From Tetradesmus obliquus (lineage: Eukaryota; Chlorophyta; Chlorophyceae; Sphaeropleales; Scenedesmaceae): a stretch of 64,000 nucleotides of DNA. The notes under the pieces are model-generated. The model was given only the letters and a program-made list of their open reading frames with translations, did no database searches and was not told the DNA's origin. Below, in pieces: positions 51,972 to 62,200 of this stretch; within the stretch, counting starts at the first letter, position 1; each line of letters begins with the position of its first letter. The DNA is taken from contig CP126205.1 in NCBI GenBank assembly GCA_030272155.1, forward strand, positions 1,848,501 to 1,912,500. The letters are read 5' to 3'. Position numbers and translations under genes: made by a program.

Positions 51972-52340
51972 CTAACCGTAGCGGAACAGCAGCAGCGACA
52001 GCACCAGCAGGCCACCGGAGCCCCCTGCCAGTCCTGCAAACATTGTATGCTTCTTTGTGCGCTTCTGGTAGCAGTCGACGTAGGTCATGTCCTTTAAGCA
52101 CTGCTCCTGGTCGAGCAGCTTCTCGCCGTTGCCCAGAATCCTGTATGGATTGGCACATGGGCAATTCGTCCTGCTGTTTTGAGTTGTTACTGCCATGATG
52201 GAGAAAGCGACCACGCCCACGAGGCCTGCCACCACCAGGAACACCAGGAACTTGCTGTTGCGCTTCGGCCTGTCTGGATTCTTGCTAAGTTTGTTAACAT
52301 TGCCCCAGAATCCCTCCTCCTCATCGTGGTGAGCGGTCAT
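51972..52340 (-). CDS. Small two-TM protein with Cys-containing loop, 122 aa
   Basis: Single-exon frame starting MTAHHDEEEGFWGNVNKLSK. A charged N-terminal tail is followed by TM1 at about residues 30-51 (FLVFLVVAGLVGVVAFSIMA). A loop of about 45 residues carries four Cys (60, 62, 81, 90), suggesting two disulfides in a lumenal or extracellular space. TM2 is at about 99-119, and the chain ends FRYG. Both termini would then face the cytosol. No family recognised. The composition is low in homopolymers, unlike most ORFs here, and favours a real gene. It is divergent from the SBNO gene. Confidence 0.8.
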   Translation of the reverse strand: MTAHHDEEEGFWGNVNKLSKNPDRPKRNSKFLVFLVVAGLVGVVAFSIMAVTTQNSRTNCPCANPYRILGNGEKLLDQEQCLKDMTYVDCYQKRTKKHTMFAGLAGGSGGLLVLSLLLFRYG

Positions 52341-52617
52341 GGTTGCGGCAGTGGGGTGTGTGGCGAGTGCGGTGTGCTGGCTTGTAAGGTGAAGGAAGCG
52401 TATGTGATTCGAATGCTGTTGTAATCAAAGACACTTAAACATTTGATGCGCAGTATGGCCATGCTGATACCCGCAGTGGCAGGTATGCCAACGACTAGGC
52501 TTTCGAAGCGCCAAAACCAGAGCGAAGGCCCAAAGGCAACTGCAAATCGGTTACATAACGGTGAATTGAAACCAATCAATCAGCTGTAGTGAATGCTACT
52601 AAGCGCGCTGCAGGCAG
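52341..52617. promoter_or_regulatory. Candidate divergent promoter region
   Basis: This 277-bp stretch separates the start of the minus-strand 122-aa gene from a possible first exon of the SBNO gene. It contains no repeat tract. No TATA box or other element is identifiable; the assignment rests only on gene orientation. Confidence 0.35.
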
Positions 52618-54548
52618 ATGAGCATGGCCGGTACCGGTGTGCAGCAGGTGAGCCATGTCAGTGCAGCCCCGGCCAGAAGGCGCGGTAAGCGTTGTGCTGC
52701 ACAACTTGTGCAGCAAACAGTGTCGAGGCAGCTGTGGCAGACGTGTTGCCTTCTACAACTCCACAGTTCGTCTGCATCTTATGTATTTTTCAAGCATGCT
52801 CAGCACGCTGGTGACACGAGCAGACCAGCCAGGCAGGACACATGCACTGCGCAATTCGCAAGGCATGACAACCAACTCGATGGGGATGATGATGGTTTGG
52901 TTTTGCTAGCTTGACAACTGCTGAGGGTTCCTAGCTCGTTGTCGGCCATTGTAAAATGCAGTGGCACGCGCAGCGGCATGCGGGCCATGCCCCCCGGGGG
53001 GCCACCACTGTTACTGACACTGAGTATTTGCACCCTGTGCATAGCCAAAAGCTCTTTGTAAGAACCGATGCTTTCAATGACATCTGCGCACCAGTGGCAA
53101 CCAAACTGACTTCTGGTCGCAGCCAACTCCCACCTGCAACTTCCTGCTGCTGGCTCAGACTGAGCCGCTCAGTGGGACCAAACCCTACACCACAAACCTG
53201 CTGTTGAAGCGACATATCATCAAGCTCACTGGAGTTCAACATGCTAAAGTGTTTGTTTTTTGAAAGGATTGCTTCGAAGCAACAGCGCATAAACCGCCTT
53301 GCTGTATAAGCACGAACAGGCCATTTTGCTGTTGACACTCCAACTCTGCATCAAGCCAGAGGGTGGCACAAGTATTACGATCCACCTGAATTTCAAAAAT
53401 GTCGATTTTGTGATGAGTACAACAGGCCTGTCTGCAGCAGCTGATCATGGCGCTTGCTGCACCGGTCGAGGAGGACTTCGGCTCAGACGAGCAGATATCA
53501 AAGCAAGTGTTTCAGACGTATGAGTGCAAAAGCATTGGCAAGGGCAAACCCCATGCAGGCGACATCGCGGAGCCTTCTTCACTCAGGTGCTTGAGCAGCA
53601 GCAGCAGTACAGCAGGCTTGCATGGGCCCTGCATCTGTGCATGGCGTTTCCAGTCTACGTTTGTAACAATGGTATAACAGCATGTCTGCAATCAAGACTG
53701 CAAGCTCTGGCACACCCCATGGTGAAGCCAAGTGCTTGTGGTATTATGCCCAGCAGTGACAATGCTGTGCATGCTATGCTGCTGGTAGCCCCACCTGCGT
53801 GCCGGTTTAACCACCAGATGGGCTTTTACGTTATATGGAGTCTATGTGTCCATGCTTGCTCGTCTGCCATCCTCTGCAGTATTGCTGAACCGCCCAGCTT
53901 TCGTTCAACTGCTGCAACCATTCGCCAACCATTCACTCTGCTTCACTGCACCACCTGCCACTCCTGCAAACTCTCCTGCGAACGTTCCTGCAAACATTCC
54001 TGCAAACTTCTTCCTGCAGCGCGATCCCGCTGCCTCCCTCAGACTATCCCCTGTGGGATTCCCTGCCGCCAGAGGTGGTTGAGCAGGGCAAGCTGAGCCA
54101 GCTGCAGCTGGAGGGCGTGCTGTACGCCTGTAGCCGCCACCAGCAGATACTGCCCAGCGGCCAGCGGGCAGGCTTCTTCATTGGTGCGTGATTGTGGTGG
54201 CTTGGAGGGTGTACCAGCAGCAGCAGCAGCAGCAGCTTCCCTGGAGCTCTGCATGCATCAGCACACGTGCAGCAGGGCGGGAGTACTGGCAGCAGGATGC
54301 AGGATGATGGTTGCAGCAGTGCACAAGCCAGGCATGCGATGCTTTCCGTTGGCTGGTGCAGTGCAAACACGCGCAGCATGATGAACTGTGCCTGTCCTGC
54401 TGCGCTGCAGGTGATGGTGCTGGTGTGGGCAAGGGGCGTCAGATAGCAGGCGTCATCTTAGACAACTACATCAGGGGCAGGAGGTGTGCACAGGAGCGCT
54501 GGATGGGGTAGCAGCAGCTGTGCCAGCAGCATAGTGCTGTTGTTTTTC

Positions 54549-54593
<45 letters not shown>

Positions 54594-56221
54594 CTCGCAG
54601 GCGTAGCGCTGAAGCTGCTGGCCTGCAGACGCATCTGCTGCAGCAGCTTCCCGCGCATTAGATGTCAAGTGCCCTATCATTACCAGCCACCAGCTTATGG
54701 CCTTGTTCGAATGTATGCAATAGTACATCTATTTTTCAAACTGCACTGCAGGCGCCACTTGTGGCTGTCAACAAGCACTGACCTGCATGTGGATGCGGGG
54801 AGGGACTTGAGGGACCTTGGGGCACACATCCCGCTCATCAACGGCTGCGCGGGCCTGGACAGGGGCACGCGGGCCCTGGGGCTAGCGAAAGACCTGCAGG
54901 AAGGCGTGCTGTTCCTGTGAGTGTCGTGTATAGGGGTGTTGAAAATCTGTTTAAACAATGTAGCCTCTGTGATTTGCGTAGTCTGCTCAGGGCTGGACAG
55001 GGGCACACGGGCCCTGTGGCTTGCAAAAGACCTGCAGGAGGGAGTGCTGTTCCTGTGAGTGTTTGTTGCGTCACTGCTATGGTATTGCACACGCCTGCAG
55101 GCTGTGCCGGGCTGGACAGGGGCACACGCGCCCTTGGGCTGGCATATTGTTTGCGGGAGGGCGTGCTGTTCCTGTGAGTGCCATGCAACAACTGCAGAAC
55201 CTTGCACAAATGCATGCCTGCAAGCAGCTGTTGGTAGCTCAGCAGCGGGGGCCGTGGGTTACAGGCGCGCTGCAGCATGACCTGGCACTGCTTTCTGCAT
55301 CCTCAAGTGATGGTCCTGTCGTTTTGCTGCGTATATTGACTTGCCGCTGCTGCTGCTGTGCTGCTGCTGCTGCTGCTGCTGCTGCCTTTGTGCTGCAGCA
55401 CCTACTCCACACTCATTTCAGCAGGCAAGGGAGGCAGGAGCCGCATGGAGCAGGTGGGAAGGCTTGAAAGGGTTCTGATGGAAGAGTTGACAACGCGAGG
55501 CAGCCACGCATCTTTCATGTTGCGCAGCGCGATTGCAGCACATGTAATGGAACACGGGGCGTTCTGTACGTTCTGTGTCAGGCGTCAACGCTGGCCTGAG
55601 CTGCTGCCTTATTTTGTGTGCTGTCTGTCACAGGTGGTGGAGTGGCTGGTGGGAGGCACCAACAGCTCCGTGCAACTTGTTGTGTGGCCCAGTCAGACGT
55701 ATTGTGAATCATAACATCTCAACAACCTCAAACGTGCTGGCCCTATCATATGTGCTGTGCCACAGGAGGTGGAGTGGCTGGTAGGCGGCACCAACAGCTC
55801 TCCGCTAGTTGTGGGTCTGATGTTTATCTGACAACATGCCAAACTGCAACATGCTGGCTGCATCATGTGTGCTGTCTGTGCCACAGGTGGTGGAGTGGCT
55901 GGTGGGAGGCACCAACAGCTCCCCGCAGCCGCAGGCCGGCAGCAGCAAAGCCGGCGACACTGCTGCTGCTGCTGCCGCCGCTGGCGCTCAGGCCTGGGAT
56001 GGGCTGATCGTGCTGGACGAGTGCCACAAGGCAAAGAACTTCACACCTGGAAAAGAAGCGCAGAGCACCAAGGTGAGCTGAGTGTGCGTCACTGACATTG
56101 AATGGTACTTGTCACCGTAAGCAGTAGCCTGTTGGCAACAGCACCCCAGGCATCTTTGGCGGACAAACACAGCCACGTTTTTTGCAACCGCATCCACTCA
56201 CGCAGTCTATAGCTTACATGC

Positions 56222-56260
<39 letters not shown>

Positions 56261-59200
56261 TGCCGCCAGGTGGCCTCTGCTGTCATTGACCTGCAGGCCA
56301 TGCTTCCAAACGCGCGCGTGCTGTACTGCAGTGCCACGGGCGTGAGTGAGGTGAGGCAGAAGAGCATGTTTCGACTTGTTTTACCAGACCGCTGTCGCCA
56401 GTTGCTGTGGGTTTCTGCAGAAGAGAGCCAATCCACAGCTGTGTGAGGTCATGTTAAGACAGTTGCAAAACAGATAGAGTCTTGATCAGCAGCAGCTGCA
56501 AGCTTGAGCACATGCACAGCTAGTTTCTTTGCATCATGCCATACTTTGGTCCCTACGTGCTACCCACCGTAATTTATGCTTCCGATGCGATTGTACTGGG
56601 CTGATGCTGCTGCTAGGTGCTTAGCCTGATTTGTGAAGTGACAATGAGGGCATGCTTTGGCGTGCTTGTAGGTGGCCAACATGGCCTATATGGAGCCATG
56701 GGCCTGTGGGGACCTGCCAGCCCCTTCCCAGACTTGTTATGCATCAAACACATGTGTCCATACGCTGTTTGTGACAATCCCAGGTGGCCAACATGGCCTA
56801 CATGGAGCGCATGAGCCTATGGGGACCTGCCAGCCTCTTCGCAGACTTGTTATTCATCAAACACCTGTGTCATATGCCGTTGATGATAACTGCAGGTGGC
56901 CAACACCTCCTATATGGAGCGCATGGGCCTGTGGGGACCTGCCAGCCCCTTCTTGGACTTGTCACTCATTAAACACCTGTGTTATATGCTGTTTGTGACA
57001 ACCGCAGGTCGCCAACATGGCGTACATGGAGCGCATGGGGCTTTGGGGACCTGCCAGCCCCTTCCCTGACTTCGCTGCTTTCTTGGAGAGCATGCGCAAG
57101 CGGGGTGTGAGCTTCATGGAGCTGCTTGCAATGGAGATGAAGGCGGCTGGACGCTATGTGGCTCGCGGGCTGAGCTTCAGGTGCTTTGGTTGAATGTTTG
57201 ACCAGGTTGACCTAATGTCTGACTGATTGTTGATGTTTGTCCGTTGACGGTGAGCTCAGCTGCTGGCGATGGAGGTGAAGGCGCCTGGGCGCTATGTGGC
57301 GCGCGGGCTGAGCTTCAGGTGCTTCGACAAATTGTTTGACCAGGTTTGATTGGAGTTCTGCACAGCAAACGTGGCGCAGCACGATGAACAGTCGCCCTGT
57401 AGGATGCTCACAACTTTGACATTGGCGTGCCTTCATGCTGCTCTGCAGGCAGGCACTTGCAAGTAGAAGCGCCCCTCAGCCCAGCCAAAGTGGCACAATA
57501 CGACGCAGCAGTTGCTCATAATGTTTGTTTGCTGCCTGCCGCCATGCTGTCCTGCAGGCAGGCGGAGTTCCTGCAAGTAGAAGCGCCCCTCATCCCAGAG
57601 AAAGTGGCCCAGTATGATGCAGCAGTCGCGCTGTGGCAGAGCCTGCGCAGCAAGCTGGAGATGGCTCTGCAGCTGGCAGGCATAGACAAGCGGGACGTGT
57701 GGAAGACGTACTGGGCGGCGCAGCAGCGCTTCTTCAAGCTGCTATGTGTGGGGCTGAAGCTGGACACAGTGATTGCAGAGGTACGCTGGAGGACAGAGTT
57801 GGGCTGTAGGTGTCAAATGTTAGGATTGGGGCAGTGCAGCAGCGCTAGTTCAAGCTGCTGTGTGTGGGGCTGAAGCTGGACACGGTCATCGCAGAGGTGC
57901 GCGCTGTCGGGCCGGGTTTAGTTGTTAGGTGTGGGGTGTGGGTGGCGCAGCTGTGGTTCTATAAACTGCTGTGTGTGGGGCTGAAGCTGGACACGGTCAT
58001 CGCAGAGGTGCGCGCTGTCGGGCCGGGTTTAGTTGTTAAGTGTGGGGTGTGGGTGGCGCAGCTGTGGTTCTATAAACTGCTGTGTGTGGGGCTGAAGCTG
58101 GACACGGTCATTGCAGAGGTGCGCTGGAGGGCAGAGTTGGGCTGTAGGCTTCAGATGTTTGGGATTGGACTGCGGTGGCGCAGCAGCGCTTCTTCAAGCT
58201 GCTGTGTGTGGGGCTGAAGCTGGACACAGTCATTGCAGAGGTAAGCGTTTGCGTTTGGAGACCAAGTCGTTGAAGTGCTTGCATTGAGCTGCTTTCGTGC
58301 AGCAAGCAGGTTGACAGCAACCCATGTGGCGTTCCGCCGTGCTGTTTTGTGTTGCCATGCCTATACAGCGGTCGTCTCTTTCCAAGAGCAGCACTAGCTG
58401 TCATGCACATAATAGTCTTTGTGGGCACAGCCATGAACTTTTGGCCTAATCATCACACCTCACATGCGTGACTCTTCCTTTGCAACTTCTTCTGCTCAAT
58501 CATCCTCTGTTGCTTTGTCATGCTGCTGCCCGCAAACAGGCCAAGGCAGCGCTGGCGTCCGGCATGTGCGTGGTCATTGGGCTGCAACAAACACATACCT
58601 GTCCTCCTGTGTCTTGCTAAATGTTGCGTTCTGCAATCACCTGTTGTCATGCAGGCCAAGGCAGCGCTAGCGTCAGGCATGTGCGTTGTCATAGGCCTGC
58701 AGAGCACCGGCGAGGCAGCAGCAGATGCAATGGGGCTGGAGCCAGGCCCCTTGCCTGGCTTTGTGAGCCCCTGCAAGGAGATGCTGCTGCGCTTCATACA
58801 GCTCAACTTCCCAGAGCATGCGGCGCAGTCGCCTGAAGGTGGGCGTTGAGGCTGTTGCTTGTGTCTGCTGACTCAGTGAACGGGGCGCAGCCGGATATGC
58901 CTGCATGCTTGTTGTTTTGCTGTTGCTTTGTGTGGCATTGCAAGGAGATGCTGTTGAGGTGGATTCAGCTGAATGTCCCAGAGCATGCCGCTCAGTCGCC
59001 TGAAGGTGGGCAGTGTGGATGGCTACTAGCTGAACTTCCTGCAGCAGCCTGCACGTGTCCCGCCTGCTAGGACACTGTGACAACGCACGCGTCCTGTGCA
59101 TTCCCATATGCTGGTTATGTCCTGCATAATCATGTTCCCGTCTGTCTGCAGCTGCAGCGATGGGCCTGCAGCCTGAGGCCATCCCCGCCTGCCGTGCCAT

Positions 59201-62200
59201 GAAGCAGCAGCTGCTGGCGCAGCTTGCCCAGCTCGACCTGCCGCCCAACTTCCTGGACCAGTTGATCGATGAGCTGGGAGGGCCAAGCACCGTTGCAGAG
59301 ATGACTGGGCGCAAGGGCCGCGTGGTGCGCGAGCAGCGCAAAGGTCCAGCAGCAGCAGCAGCAGCAGGGCTGAGTCAGCGCGTGGTGTATGAGCTGCGGG
59401 CTAAGCCGGACAGCAGCGAGATGGACTCACTCAACGGTGAGGCTGTTTGGTTGCCTCAGTGCTGATGGCTCGAAGTGCAGCATGTGTTGAGGTTGATAGT
59501 GTGCGTGTGCTGGTGGCCGCCTTCGTTTTACCGCATTCAATTCTCCTGCGAGCTCCACAAGTCAAATGCATGCACCTACCTGCCTGCAAGGGGCTGCCAG
59601 TGTCCCTATTGCACTATGCAGCCACATAGGGCTACTTGTGCGTGTTTGCTGTCACCTATTCTTTTGCACCCAGGACGCAACCCAGCAGCATACACCCGTT
59701 CATGAATCTGCCTCCACCACCCAACCACCTGCTTCTGTGTGTGCGCGTTGCTCTCTCCCAAATTGCACTTCTCCCCTCATCGATGTATGCTTGGCCTCCA
59801 CCAACCATGCATATTTGCCTTCATTGTTGCCGCTGCTAGTTACGGAGAGGGAGGCTTTCCTGTCAGGCAAGAAGCGTGTGGCGCTCATCAGCGATGCAGC
59901 AAGCACCGGCATCTCGCTGCACGCAGCAGCAACAGCAGCCAACCGCAGCCAGCGGCGGCTGCACCTCACCATAGAGCTGCCTTGGAGTGCTGACAAGGCC
60001 ATTCAGCAGCTTGGCCGCAGCCACAGAACAAACCAGGTGCGACAATGCTGCTTTTTTGCGCTCTCATGAATTTTGCCTGATTTGCACACATCTTCATGCA
60101 CCTGCACCGCACAAATGAGCTGCCCTTATAGCAACCGGGGCGCAGTCACAACCAACCAGTGCAGGTTTTGTTGCAACTTCCCGCACAAGCCAGTCATGCC
60201 TGCTCTCCAAGGGTGAGGCGGTCATTTCAATGCTGCTGGCTGTGGTGCACCACACCACACTCACGCCAATGTGGCTGCATCACGTGCTTGCTCAACTGCA
60301 GGTGTCAGCACCGCTCTACAAGCTGGTGGTGTCTGCTGCTGGCGGCGAGCGGCGCTTTGCTGCAGCAGTGGCAAGGCGGCTGCAAAGCTTGGGGGCCCTG
60401 ACGCGCGGCGACAGGCGCGCAGCAGCGGGTGGGTGGTCGCTGCTACACATGCTGAACACTCCAGCTCTGCTGCTTGACTCCTTTGTACTTGCCAGGCATG
60501 TATGCCGCATCTGGGTGAATGGTTGGTGGGATGTATGAAGTCAGTGCCGCTGCAAACATTGGTGTTGCTGCTGCTGTCTTTGTGATGTGCAGGCGTTGAC
60601 CTTTCAGACTCGAACTTTGACACCCCGTGGGGCCGCAAGAGCCTGCGCAAGATGTATGATGCCATAGTCACAGAGTCCCCTCAGCTGCCCAGCGGAGTGA
60701 CAGTCTCTGCCCTGCTAAAGGACCTCCTGGTGTTTACTGCAAGCGGTGCCGCTCGAACAGCAGCAGCAGCCGCCACAGATCAAGCTGCAGCTGCTGCGGA
60801 TGTCAATGCGACGCTGCAACAAGAGGAGACAGCACGGCTGCTGCAGCAGCAGCTGCCGGCGCTGTCAGCCCTGCAACGCCTCGCAGCAGCAGAGGCCACG
60901 GCAGCAGCGAAAGCTGCAGCAGCTGCCGCTGCAAAGGCTGCTGCTGGCCAGTCACCTGCCAAGTCAGCAGCAGCAGCACCTGCAGCAGCTGCTGCAGCAG
61001 AGGAGGCGATGCTGGTGGCTGCTTTGACTGGCAAGGCGCCGCCGCCTGCAGCTGCAGCAGCGTTCATGACGCCTGCTCAAGTTGGGGCTGCAATTGCGGA
61101 GCTTCACAGGGAGCTGCGGGGCTGCTGTGACATGATGGGCATTGGGCTCAGCGGTCGCAGTAACGACAGCGTGGTTGAGGTGAGTGCACTTGATGTGCTA
61201 CGTCTCAAGTCACGCGTCACAGGTGGCTCAAGTTGGGGCTGCAGTAGCAGAGCTGCACAGGGAGCTGCGGGGCTGCTGTGACATGATGGGCATAGGGCTA
61301 AGTGGGCGCAGTAACGGTAGCGTGGTTGAGGTGAGCACGTGCGTTTTGTGTCCTGGACTGCACTGAGTAAACATGCCATGGGCTTTTGGCTCAACCTTGC
61401 AGCAACGGCAGCTCAGTTGAGGTGAATGTGTGTGTGTTATGTGTCCTAAGCTGTATTGAACAGACATGCCATGTTGCCCGCTTGAGCCGCTTGAGTTGGG
61501 GATGCGATTGCGGAGCTTCACAGGGAGCTGCGCGGCTGCTGCAACATGATGGGCATTGGGCTCAGCGGTCGCAGCAATGACAGCGTGGTTGCAGTGAGAA
61601 TGTGACACATGCTGGGCCAAAAGGGACCGTCTTTGCGACAGTTGGTGTGCATACACGTTCGATAGACTCACACTTTGCATGTTGCACAGACATCAGCGGG
61701 TGGCACGGCCTGCGTACAGCACCCCTCGCTTTTAGGGTTTTACGCAGTGACTCATCTCAGCTGTTGGCGCCAAGCACTGCACATCTGATCAAGCCGCTCA
61801 CTCCCCTCGCAGAGTAGTGTCAGCAGCTAAGGATGCAACCACAGCAGCATCATGTTTCTGTGCGCTGCCAAGCTTCATGACCAACTCATTACTCAAACGT
61901 GCTGCTGCTTGCAGGACCGCATCAAGGACACCGTGTCAGCAGCAGCCAAGGACGCCAATGCAGCAGCAGCGCCGGGCGCCAAGGACCTGGGCGATGTGCG
62001 CCGCTTCCTCAACAGGCTGCTGGGGCTGCCGCTGGGCCGCCAGAACCTGCTCTTCAACTACTTTGCGGCAACACTGGCGGCTGAGATCGCTGCTGCACGC
62101 GCTGAGGGCAGGTGTGCTTGCTCGGCAGTTATCTGGAGATCCCGGCCACTGTGATCAGCTTGTTCATCGGTTGAAGACACATGCGTTCAACCCTGAACTT

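Noticed and set aside
54991-55173. SBNO exon 4 copies as cassette exons
   Set aside because: Lengths of 64 and 73 nt shift the frame, so at most they would be poison exons.
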